Origin: Motacilla alba alba
Lineage: Eukaryota; Chordata; Aves; Passeriformes; Motacillidae
Reading direction: 5' to 3'
Assembly (NCBI RefSeq): GCF_015832195.1
Contig: NC_052018.1
Span: forward strand, 61,131,666-61,195,665
DNA: 64,000 bases
The notes beneath the pieces were generated by a model, which did not search any database, was not told the DNA's origin, and was given only the letters and a program-made list of their open reading frames with translations. Position numbers and translations under genes: made by a program. Shown here piece after piece: positions 41,301 through 52,400 of this stretch. The stretch's first letter is position 1. The number at the start of each line of letters is the position of its first letter.

Positions 41301-42445
41301 AATTTCTTACTTTTAAAGAGACAATGTCCTGCTGAGCTAAAATATAAGTTGCCTGGTGGATAAAATCTGTTAGGGAAGCACCTGGGCAGACCTTTAATAT
41401 ATCTACTTATTTGAAAGACAGAGATAATCTGCTGCAGAAATAAAAATAGCATCTGAATTATCCAGAGGAGTCAGAGAAAGAAGCTACTGGGCTAGAATAC
41501 TGCTCATTTGTATGTAAGTGTACTGTCTTTGCTCCTGAATTTGCTCCTTAAGTTCCGTTAATATGGAAGAGTATGGAATGAAAACCAATCTTGAAATTGA
41601 TCCAGACAGATGCACTTGGGTTAGTGCTGTGTGGCTAAATCATAATGTACATGGTGGGGATTATCTGAAAAAAAAAAAAATCTATACTTGAAGAAACCAA
41701 AGTGAATGCCTTGGGAGAGCAACTCACTGCATCTACAATTGCTGAGGCTAGTGATCCTCCATGACTTTAATCATATAAAGATTTATATTTGCTAGAAAGT
41801 TTCACTACCTAGAAAATCAAGTGGTAGATGTCTGCATTTTAGCAACTATACATTGCTGTTTACCTGTGAATAAACATTACTCAAATGAATGGAAATCTTT
41901 TGTGGAAGGTTTTGGGTTTTTTTTCCTGAATTGGGTACAGGGTTTCTTTCCCCTGCAGAAAAATGAGGGAAAGAAAGCAGGGGGAAAAAAGAAAGGAAAA
42001 GAGACCCTCTTAGAGACTAAGAATTCAGCCAAACTTGCAAATAGTTATTTGCATATTTGAATCTTGTGGTAGCTCTGTGGCTGAGTTCAGTTACCTGCAG
42101 CTTAGGCTCTCTTAACTGAGTCCTGATGCCATGCACCTCCAGGCCATACTGAAGTTGTCTTTTAGAAATGTGGTGTCATAGAAGTGTACCTAAGGAAGTT
42201 TGCACTCCTGGCTGTGTGGGCTTTACATGGCATTGTGTCCATACCTAAAATTATATATTCAGATTTGCTGCCATGGTTGCTCATCATGTCATGAAAGAAC
42301 AGTTCTGAATCTTTCTGTAGCAGGAAAAAAACAGGAAGCAAAAATGAAGAAAATCAGAAATGCTTATTTGGGAAAAAAAAAGCATGGATATGAAATCAAG
42401 AAATTGAGAAGTAATGCTAGAATTAAGACTGTTAGTCTTCCTCAG
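32389..42445. other. TULP4 intron; no gene recognised
   Basis: About 10 kb of AT-rich intronic DNA. A very AT-rich patch with many ATAATA words lies at about 38278-38460. A perfect 7-bp inverted repeat (CAGCCTA / TAGGCTG) lies at 36725-36742. Open frames stay below about 115 codons and none is recognised. Confidence 0.55.
38278..38460. repeat. AT-rich low-complexity patch (ATA/AATA words)
   Basis: Dense in ATAATAATA, TATATAC and similar words with very few G or C. No unit repeats cleanly. Confidence 0.7.
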
Positions 42446-42810
42446 GTCATCTTCATCTTCATCATCTTCTTCATCATCATCTTCTTTCTTCTTTCTTCTT
42501 TCTTCTTCTTCTTTCTTCTTCTTTCTTCTTTCTTCTTTCTTCTTTCTTCTTTCTTCTTTCTTCTTCTTCTTCCTTCTTCTTCCTTCTTCTTCCTTCTTCT
42601 TCCTTCTTCTTCCTTCTTCTTCCTTCTTCTTCCTTCTTCTTCCTTCTTCTTCCTTCTTCTTCCTTCTTCTTCCTTCTTCCTTCTTCCTTCTTCCTTCTTC
42701 CTTCTTTCTTCTTCCTTCTTTCTTCTTTCTTCTTTCTTCTTTCTTCTTTCTTCTTTCTTCTTTCTTCTTTCTTCTTTCTTCTTTCTTCTTCTTTCTTCCT
42801 CTTCTTCTTC
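42446..42810. repeat. Compound CTT-type satellite; 330 bases of pure pyrimidine
   Basis: It begins with CAT/CTT words (42446-42480). From 42481 to 42810 the + strand is only C and T. Sub-blocks can be seen: mixed TTC and TTTC; a 10-mer TCCTTCTTCT repeated from about 42571 to 42680; a 7-mer TTCTTCC block to about 42703; then a 7-mer TTCTTTC block to about 42790. Long open frames here in several frames on both strands (Ser/Phe/Leu or Arg/Lys/Glu) are artefacts of the repeat. Such homopurine/homopyrimidine tracts can form triplex DNA and tend to be length-unstable. Confidence 0.98.
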
Positions 42811-42951
42811 ATATGTGTTAGGGCCACTGCATTTCATAGGTTTGTTCTTTGGGTCCTTTGCTCTCAGCAGGACACATTTTGAGCGATGCAGCCAAAGGGA
42901 GAAAAGTCAGTAGATGATGGCTGCAGACTGGCTGCTGGGTGCAGGGAGGAT

Positions 42952-43008
42952 GCAGAGATGTTCTCTGGCTGCAGGGATGTTCTCTGGACACAGGGATGTT
43001 CTCCAGAC
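42952..43008. repeat. Three tandem 19-bp units in a GC-rich pocket
   Basis: The unit GCAGGGATGTTCTCTGGAC occurs three times head to tail (42952, 42971, 42990) with a few substitutions. The next 80 bases (to about 43085) are locally GC-rich with several CpG. Open frames in this area have no recognised product. Confidence 0.9.
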
Positions 43009-43085
43009 GCTTTGTGGCCCGATGCACAGGAGCGCTCCGGTGCCTGTGCGCAGAGCAGCCGGGAGCAGCCGCGGTCCAGAGTCCT

Positions 43086-44229
43086 GCAGGTTTCTCCACA
43101 GCCAGGAAATGGTGCATTCTTACAGTTTGCCCATTTTTTGCCCCTGAAATTATGTAACTTTTATAAATTGAATCTAGTGTTCTTAAATGAGATGTAGAGA
43201 GAGAGATTATTTGCAATGAGTTTTGGATGCATCGGACTCTTTTATCTTACAACACAGAATACTGAAAATACGTAATTAGGCAAATGACAAGAACTTTAAA
43301 AGAGTTCTTTTTCTAATGCATTTCCTAATGTTTGCATTATTATATGTTACCTTAAACTTGCAGTCAACCTTTTTTTTTGCTTTACCACACTTAATCTGTC
43401 TAATTAATTGAAATTTTTCATATCTTTCCATGCAGTACTTGCAGTAGTCAGTCTCTGGATCTGCTTTTTTGCATAGAAATCATATTTTGCTTATCTCTTT
43501 AAGCTGCATCGTTATTGGTCTGTAGCACTTGGTATAAAATTGAGAAAGGTCATCTGAAAATAATTGTCTTGAAGGAAGAAAGCATGCGATGTTTGTTTTT
43601 TTCTTGGCTGGTGCACTTCACAGTCCGTTATCTCTTCCATTTGCATGACTTCTTCCCCACTTAATTTCGTCTTTTACCTCCTGGCAAATAGCAATATGCC
43701 TCAGCATAATGATGAGCAGCAGCAAAGGTAAAAACAAATATATTTATATTCTTCCCTGCCTTCCAAATTTGGAACTGAAAATAGAAACTAGTTAATGTCT
43801 ACTGTTCAGAAGGGTAATAAATAAACATAGTTTGGGGAAAAGACTGGATATACCTCAACATTTTTCTGTATTATGCTTTTCTGTAGTATGGAAGGATTTT
43901 TGTAAAATAATTTAGGAGTCACGCTGGCAATAAAAAGATAAGCTGGAGGATAATTAGCTTCTGGAAACAATGTGTAGGTTTCATTTCACTGAAACTTCAG
44001 AGGCTCAAAGCTGAAACATGCTGAACTGTTTGCAGGATGAAATGTGTGACACATAGAAAGCAGCATAGTGCATGCAAAGTATTTGGAGTCCATCAAGGCT
44101 TGGAATAACATCTTTAATGCACATACCCACCTACTGCTGTTTAATAATTCTGCCTACTGTTCCTCCTCACTTTTAGGTTAGCCTTCTAAATACTGCAGCA
44201 GAATCCTGTGTTTCCACTGTCACTTGGGT
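43086..44229. other. Intron; nothing recognised
   Basis: AT-rich sequence between the GC-rich pocket and the next CR1 fragment. No coding, RNA or transposon signature was recognised. Confidence 0.55.
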
Positions 44230-44397
44230 GACCAGATGCCAGAGGATGTTGCCCACAGAGGCAAGAGTGTCCACTCTTGAGCTACTCAAAACCTGACTGG
44301 ACACAGCCCTGAGCCAGAGCAGGGGCTCCAGTTGACCCTGCTCTGAGCAGAAAGAAGGTGATCTCCAGAGATCCCTTCCCACCTCAGTTCTGTGATG
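44230..44397 (+). mobile_element. CR1 LINE, short degraded 3' fragment
   Basis: The fragment shows GATGTTGCCCACAGAGGCAA, TTGAGCTACTCAAAACCTGA, CTGGACACAGCCCTGAG, TTGACCCTGCTCTGAGCAG, TGATCTCCAGAGATCCCTTC and CAGTTCTGTGATG. These are CR1 3' words with many changes. The part upstream of 44230 is too diverged to assign. Confidence 0.85.
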
Positions 44398-46998
44398 AGG
44401 TAGCAAAGAGAGATAGCTTTTAATAAAAAGTGCTGAAAATGTTGGGTCATGCACAGACTCTGAGTACAAGGGGAGCTGGGGTTATGTAAAGGAGGCTTAG
44501 AAAGTGTTGGCAGATCATGGCCATAGATGTTTTTTTTTTTTAAATGTCTCCAGAACATCTGTAGAACTAGTAGTGCTAGTAAGTAATCAAAGGCAGGATG
44601 GGTGTGACAAGAATGTTATCAATAATAATGATCAGTTTAGGTACAAACCCAATGTAATAGAGGGGTTGATCAGGTAAGTTAGCAGGTGCTTGAAGGTTTT
44701 GAAATTAAAGAATTGGGGCCCGTTGTCTATACCTGGAATTTTTCACATATCAATCAATGGTTTCATTCAAAAAAGATTGGTTTAGCATTGCCTCAACAAT
44801 CAAATGTTGGGGTGTTTTTTAGTTCTTTTCCTTTCCTTTTCCCTTCTGGAAAGGCTGAGAGGCAGGATGGCAGCAGAAGCAGTACCTTTCAGCTGGTATT
44901 TATGTTCCCCTGGCAGCCACATTTGGGACGCAGAGTGACCGGAGCAGCTGTCTCTGCAGGGCCACCGAGGGTCGAGGCTTGCTGGTCACAAAGATGGCTG
45001 GGGACACGAGCTGGGCCAGGACTGCTGTCAGCACAATTTCTCCCCTCCCTCTGGAGGGCCATGAAGTCACGGGGCAGGAACTCTGAAGTTGTATTTTACT
45101 TCAGGTTGTTTCTTAGCCAGAAGTGCACAGGCCTTTGAGTTTAGAGCAGAGCATTGTAAACATTCAGTCAAATCTTCTATACTCCAGGCCTTGGGGCAAC
45201 TTTCAATTATTGTATTAATGGGCTTAGACGTGGATTAGCTGTTTTTAGGAGCTTGATAGATTGGCTGTAGTTTAGCCAGGTACTTATCATCGCTGTTACA
45301 CATCTCCTCCTAATGATTTTCTTGCCAGAGTTTAACTTGTGATGGATCTTTGTGAGTGTATGTGGATGTTGAAATAAAAATCTCGAGGACAAACTATGGC
45401 AAAATAAAATATACATTTATGGTTAAGTAATGGGTCAGAAAATGTTTTCAGGAAAATTCGGTTTAAGAGGTAGATACGTAGTTCTATAAACCTTTAGTGT
45501 TTTTATCCTTGGTGACATAATTCCAAGGCCTGATGAAGAGATGTACATGGTGTCCTGTACAGCAATGCCAATTTAGTGGCTGGTTACTGGCAAAATGCAG
45601 GCATCTCTCCCAATTATTTTCTCTCTTTTTTTTTAAATTGCTTTATTTATTTTTCCCTTTCCTGCCAGCTTAACCCCTGAAGGAGGGGTTCTGTGAGTGC
45701 TGGGAAAAAAAGCAGGACAGGAACAGTTCTTTTCTGGAGCAGCCTTCAGTGAGATGGGCTCAGCAGTGTCATTCAGGTCTATGGGACCATAAAAAACCCC
45801 AGGAACTAAGGAACTGACGAGGAACAACATACTTTAGTCTTGCAGCAAAGGTTTGAAAAATCTGTGTTTTCTGTGATTTCTATTCATATTTAGGTGTTTT
45901 GGCTTTAAAATATTGACAATGTGGAATATTACTTTATTAGGGCATTGCAGTGGGAGTACATTGTTAGTGTGGAACATGCAGAGACACTGAAGTCACAGGA
46001 TTGACACTGACATGTCCACAATTTGATAACACCTCCTGAATAATACATGTGATGGGTACAGGATGCACTCACTGGTGTTGAGTGACTGACGTGGACGTGA
46101 GGAGAGGAAAAAAGGTTAGGGTGGCACGACACCAGAAATGTGCTTCTGCTGTTTGACTTCCTGATCTTACATACCAGGAATTGGAAGAGAAAGGAGGAAA
46201 AGTGGATGGTGCTTTGTCATTTTGTGTCACAAAATGGTTAAAATTATAGTATGCTTCTACAGACATGTACATTAGGGAATTTAGTAACACCATCATGTTA
46301 AAGGCTGCTCTGTAACTAGTTTTTTTCTGAGGAAGCTGTTGACCTGTGGACTTACTTTTGAAGATAATGTAGAAGAGAAGAAAGCAGTTTATTCTATTTT
46401 TTTTAGTATATCCTGAAGGATTCCATATTTAAGAAATTTCTTAGAGATACATAATCCTGTTTGTCCTTACTTTACTTATTGATTGCCCTGGAGAACCAGG
46501 TAATTTGTGCTCTTTCAAACTCTCATGAAAAGCAGAAATTGCATGGAACATTTAACAAAAGAAGTTTTTTTTTATTCTAGAATATTGTCCAGCCTGTGTT
46601 TGACTGTAGCCCATCAGAAATAAATAATGTTTTATACACTGAAGGAAAAAATATCTCCCCTTTTCAGATCTTTAAAGTGTGTGATGTTCATATATGGAAT
46701 TATTTTTATAGTGGCATAGAAGGCTTGGTAGTTCGATATAAAAATGCATGGGATATTTTAACAATGAACATCACCACTCCACCCACCCCCCCAAGAAAAG
46801 CCAAAATCAAATCCCTTTGTGTTTCTGTGCATGAACATGAAACATGTTGTTATGTGTATGCTTATAATGGGACAGAGTGACCGTAGTGGTTTCCTTTGTG
46901 TCTGATTATATTTCTGAAAAAAGCTTTTCCACTGCAACACCAGTATTTGAATGGGATAAAGCCTCATTCTCCTGAGTTCCTCAAGTCTGTAACTATGC
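44398..46998. other. Intron; no gene recognised
   Basis: Mostly AT-rich. A GC-richer patch at about 44860-45070 carries a 150-codon open frame (44686-45138) with no recognisable domain. A T run occurs near 45628. Confidence 0.5.
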
Positions 46999-47150
46999 GG
47001 AATCACAGAATAACTGAGCATCAAGGGACCTCCGGAGATTGTCTAGTCCCACCCCTGTGCTCCAAGCAGTGTCAGCTGGGGCTGACCAGCTCTGTGGCCA
47101 GTCAGATTTAGACCATCTCCAGGAATGTGACTCCACAACGTCCCTGAGTC
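46999..47150 (-). mobile_element. CR1 LINE, 3' end fragment, antisense orientation
   Basis: Read on the + strand it starts with the reverse complement of the CR1 tail (AATCACAGAATAACTGAGCA), followed by AAGGGACCTCCGGAGATTGT, CTAGTCCCACCCC, CATCTCCAGGAATGTGACTC and CACAACGTCCCTGAG. It is the only CR1 copy in the window in reverse orientation. Confidence 0.92.
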
Positions 47151-48821
47151 CAAATAACACAGTGTGTGGTACAAAACATTGAATATGGGACAGGAAGGGA
47201 GATGAAGAGCCAGGTTTTATGATCCACACTCCATGGAAGCATTTGAGCATATACTTCAGTCTTGCTACACTAAACACAGTTAATGTTTGGGTTTAAGTGC
47301 AGTACTGAGCTAGAGTCATTAGTAATGTTTATTTACATTTAATGGTGCTTTTGTTATTCTGTTCAATCACAGAAATCAGATGGAAAATTTGCTGCCTTTA
47401 TTCGTGCCCTTTTATTTTCCTAATGTCAGAAAGGGCTACAGTTGGGATCCAGGTACAGCCATGTGAATCTGTGGGCTTTGGTCAGTTTTATAACTAGTGA
47501 CTAAGAATATGTTTTCATTTTTATTACTGTAATACTACATAGAACTATAGGAATTTAAAATGTTTGCATATGTACAGGTGTCATTTATTTAAAATGTGTG
47601 CAGTAATATTTTTTTATGTCATAAACTGTTTACATAAAGCCTTTGAAAAAGTAATAAGGCTGCAGCAGGCCTGTGCAATAATCTTGTCATCCTTAAATTA
47701 TTTTTCTGAAGCACTGCCTCTCAAGCTGTCATGTGGGATACTTTAATCTCTTTTGCTGATGGCATTCTGTGTGTCCGCTTCCAGGGCAGCCACAGGCAGA
47801 CCTCTTTAGAAAAACAGATGAAGCAGTTTATATATAGCATTCCATTTATTCCTAATGAAATCAAATGGCCTTGTGGCCAGGACTTGGTTTAAAAAGAGCA
47901 GTTTATTGAGAACCTCTAAATAGATAAAAAGAGTAACAAATGGTGCTGTATTCCCAGGCTAGTTGCCTTTTCAATATCGCATGGAAAATTTCCCTCTGAA
48001 ATTTATAGAAATCACCACACCCTGTTTATGTAGAGGTGAGTCAGTACTTCCTTGAAGATTTTATGAATTGTAAAAAAAAAAAAAAAAAAGAAAAAGAAGA
48101 AATAGATATCCCCCTGTGGCATTGGATGTCAGAACTGGGATACCAGAGCAACTGGTATGTAATATTTATCAGGTTTCACAGTGCCCCTTCCTAAGCAGAT
48201 AAGCAGCTATGTCTGACTAGATGTTATTTTTAATTGAGATGAAAGGGCAATTAAAAAAAATAGTGCTATTCCATTGCAATAACAAATTTGGAAGGTAAAC
48301 CTGAGACTTATTTGTATAGCTACAGGGCCACAAAGACCTACTGACGATGATTCCTCATGGGCAGAGCTCTAAGTAGAAAGTGTGCTTTATCTGTCAGTGC
48401 CCAGGTGTGTAAGATGGGATACATTTACACAAATACTGGTGTTGGATGCTGCACTTGCTTTTCTGTGCAAAGACATTCAGGGCTAGGATTGCCCCTAGAT
48501 CATTAGCTGGAAGAGATGCTGAAGGTACATCAGTGTTTCTTGGCAGAATGATGCGTGAAATTCAAACCTATGAAGTCATCATCTATTCACCTCATTGACT
48601 GTACTTTTATCTTGATAATACTGGGTCTAAGCTTGTTTCTTGTAAGTGTAATGTTGGCACTCCGACTGAACCGTCTGCTTGGAAAGTCTGCTTGAAACTG
48701 TCTGCTTCTAATAGGCTTCTATTATAATTCTTTAGAGTTCAGTTAGTTCTGTAATATGGCTTCATGGATAAAAATTATAAAACAACCTCTGAAACAGTAA
48801 TTTTCCATCTCTGTAAATGTT
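47151..48821. other. Intron; nothing recognised beyond an A18 run
   Basis: AT-rich. A run of 18 A lies at 48072-48089 followed by AG-rich bases. No gene or transposon signature was recognised. Confidence 0.55.
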
Positions 48822-49413
48822 TGTGCTGGTTTCAGCTGGGGTAGAGCTAATTTTCTTCACAGAACCTAGTATGGGGCTGTGTTTTGGATTTGTTTTGAAC
48901 AGAGCTGATTATATAGAGATATTTTTGTTGTTACAGAACAGGACTTACACAGAGCCAAGGCCTTTTTTGCTTTTCGTAGTGCCACAGTGGCAAGGAGGCT
49001 GAGGATGCATGACAGTTTGGGAGGAGACACAACTGGGACGCGTGACCCAGACTGACCAAAGGGACACTCCAGACCATGTGACATCGTGCTCAGTGTGTAG
49101 AGTGGGCAGAAGAAGAAGGGAAGAGGGGATGTTTGAAGTGCTGACATTTGTCTTCCCAAGTCACTGTTATGTGTGATGGGGCCCTGCTCTGCTGAGGGTG
49201 GTGAATGCCTGCCTGCCTCCCCGTGGGAAGGAGTGACTCCCTGTTTTGCTTTACTTGTGTACAAGGCTTTTGCTTTCCCTATTGAATTATCTTTACCTTC
49301 ACCCACAAGTTTCCCGCCTTTAATCCTTCTGGTTCTCCCCCTGATCCTGCTGGCAGGGGAGTGTGCAAGCTGCTGCCTGGGGCTTGGTGGCTGGCTGGGG
49401 TTAAACCGTGTTG
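48822..49413 (+). mobile_element. Solo LTR of an avian endogenous retrovirus (ERVL-like), sense
   Basis: The element begins TGTGCTGGTTTCAGCTGGGG and carries marks I recognise from a common avian LTR: GTAGAGCTAATTTTCTTCAC, GGGGCTGTGTTTTGGATTTG, ACACAGAGCCAAGGCC, CTGACCAAAGGGACACTCCA, GTTTTGCTTTACTTGTGT, and the terminal inverted end GGGGTTAAACCGTG. It is about 592 bp and no viral coding region flanks it, so it is a solo LTR left by recombination. A possible 5-base target duplication is ATGTT (48817-48821) against ATGTA (49414-49418), one mismatch. The expected TATA and polyadenylation sites look decayed. Family name is from memory. Confidence 0.85.
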
Positions 49414-52400
49414 ATGTAATATTCCATTTTATGTGTTTGTTGTCTGTCAGTCTTCCACTTTGCACCTGCCTGTATGCCTCTAGGCTAATTTCCTAGATAG
49501 GAATGCCTTTTCCCTGGATGCATTTCTTCATACATTTTCTCCAGGTCACCACTGGTTTTCTACCTCTTTCTTCCCTCTTTTCATCTCTTCTGATTTTTAG
49601 TACTCGGACACTTAGATAATGTTAATTCTCAAGGACCGGTTGATTGAGATAGTTGACTCAGATTTCAACCAGGCTTGAGAGAGCACCTTCCATGGATGTG
49701 TGCCTAACTGCAATAAGCCTGTAAAAGAAAATTATATGAACTTAAGCATCTTTACAGTTGAAGTGGTAGTTATTATTTGAAAGCCACATTTTTCAAATGC
49801 TAAGAGAAGTATGTATTTTTAAAAGTGCTTAAATTTGCAGATTCTGGATGCTGAAGGTAACTTTTCATTGACCCAGCTGAGTGTTTTGGAAGTTACTGGA
49901 AGAAGGGACAGTGTAGCAAATTGGTCTTAATTAGCTGTGGACAATCCACTTTTTTAATGTTGTAATACCAGAATTTTCTGAATTAAGGAAAAAATTTGCA
50001 AGCAGAGATTTTATTTGGTTTCAGTAAGATTTATCTTTTAAATTTGATACAGTTTTGTGCTAATTTAGGTTTGAACACAAACTTCCTAGCCTTTAACAAC
50101 CAAAGGCAGAAGTGGCCTTGGTTTCAAGAAGGAAACAAAAATATGGAGAATAGTAGAGCTCTTCTTCAGCCACAAGACACTGCTCTTCCACTTGTCCTCA
50201 GCTCTGCAGCCTCACTTTTCCAGTGCTACTGCAGGTAGTATTTCTGATATTTCATCTTCAGGATTTCGTTTAAAAACTGAAGGAGACCAACTGCAGAGAG
50301 CAAAGCCTGCCATGTAGCCAAATGTAAACTCAGATTGTTTATCCTTTTCCTAGTCTGTAAAGCTTTAGTTCACTCTCATATATTGTTCTTCTTTACTTGT
50401 CAACCCAGGAGCCAGATACCCATATGAACAGTACACTGTGTCGTGTAAAAGATACAGGTAAATACACCCACCAGCCTGTGGAGAAGGGGTTGGTGCCTAA
50501 GGATGATCACATTGGAATAATGGAATAAGATATTTTAGTGAAAACAAAAGGACTGCAGTTTTTATTTGCCTTTGTTTTTCTTCTTAAACTTCCTAAAAGT
50601 GTGTTTGTTAGCAGCTGATTCCAGGTAGTTTTATGGCACTGAGGCTGAGCTCCTGGGCTGTGCTCAGCAGAGACCTGCATGTCCTCATGCCACCATGTGG
50701 TTTGTGCCCCATCGGTCACTCGGCCAGACCCTGGCAGAGACACTGCCATCCATCTGGGCCATTTATCAGCTTTGACTGCAGTTGCTATTTTGGAGCTTTC
50801 AAATAGGCACAGATAACAAAAAGAAATTATTTCATAGTTAATCATATGGTGCTGAAAAGCAAGCAAACCACCAAAATCATTGCAAGAATCAAAATGTAGG
50901 GAACGGAGAGGCAGGAGTACAGAAGTGGGAGAGACATACACAGATAAAGGAGATGGAGTGTCACGGGTGTTGAATAGATGAATAAAGGTGCGGAAAAAAT
51001 ACATGCCATAGGAACTTGAATTTTAAGTTAATATCAGTTTATATTGTAATGTCAGGGTTATACTTTATAGCTGGAACAAGAGCTCTGTTGTAAATCCAGT
51101 TTAACCTGTTTGGTCTTCAAGAAATGAATTGAGGAATGACTCACTCTTCCTCAGAATTTATGTGCTGTTATTGTTCATATAAGGATGCATTGCCTGTTAC
51201 ACTCTGGAAATCAAGGTGTTTTCCCAAGTATTTTGAATACCATATTTACATGCCTAACCACGGTTTCCAGGGAGGAGGTTTGACCTGGCCCATGCTTTGA
51301 GCCACCTTCCTGGAATACTCTGGGAAACGTGTTGAAATACTGGTCTGCTACCTCCCTTCCCAGGCATTCCTTTGACTTGTAATTCACATTAAGTCAGATT
51401 AAGATAAAAACAAATGTTGTTTTATTTATGAAGTTTTCTTTATGCAACACAATGTATAATGTACCCAATAGACACAAAAAATGTAAAAGAAAACCAAACA
51501 GTCGTCTGTCTGTTAGGTTAAATCAGGGTATTCCTCCTAGCCTTTATGGAGTAGCTCACAGCTTGCTAGAAGTTCATGTGCCCATGGCTGAGGAGACGTT
51601 TTACAAGGAAATCTCTGGTCTTAGATGTAGAGGTGGAAGAGGGTTAAGGTTAAATATAAACTGCTAGACCTCAACCATTTTTTGCTGTTTCCTGGGGTTT
51701 CATTTGTAGTTAAATCTTCTTTTCCTTCTCTCTCATTCTTACACTTGTATAAGAACTACTGATCCATAGTTTATTCAGTTATAGATGCCATCTGATCTGT
51801 TAAATAGGGTCACTTCTTTGAAATACAAGGATCTCTTTGGCTAGGTTTCCTGTAAGGCAGTAGGTTGCCTTTTTGGTAGATGATTTTTTCTACTTGATCA
51901 ATGTGTTGCTAAAATGTTAATTTAATGAAGAGAAAAACCATGGTTCTCATCTGCTACGGAAACAGAAGAATCTCTATATAGTGCCTTTTCATGCTCTAGA
52001 CCTCGTGAGCATTCAGTTCAGCACCTTCATACAGTTACATAAACCAAGACTGAAGTATGTATTGCTGACTCTTGAATTTGTCTATATGTGACTCTCTATA
52101 AATCACTTTGGGGTAAAAAAGGGCTTGAGAGAGCTGCCTTTTATTTCCCCCCCATTTTTTTTTTTGTTTACCTTTTTTGCCCCTTGATCCTTTCCCTGAA
52201 AGTCATAGATCTGAGTCTTTTGCTTCCCATGTGATGGCAATGAAAAGGTGCAATGCCACTGTAGGTTTAGTTTCTCAGTCTGTGGCGCTGAACATTTTCT
52301 GATATGATGGTGAGTCATTTCTGACTGTATTAGCACATGGCCAGAGCAGTGGGTCATGCTCTTTCCTATAGTAAGCTTTTGTAATTAAAGGTGCCAGGTT

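Noticed and set aside
42200..42913. 237-codon open frame with Ser/Phe/Leu runs, and Arg/Lys/Glu frames on the other strand
   Set aside because: They are translations of the CTT-type satellite. A repeat with units lacking stop codons stays open in several frames; there is no domain or conserved flank.
44686..45138. 150-codon open frame
   Set aside because: It spans a GC-richer patch with fewer stops; the protein has no recognisable motif or homology.
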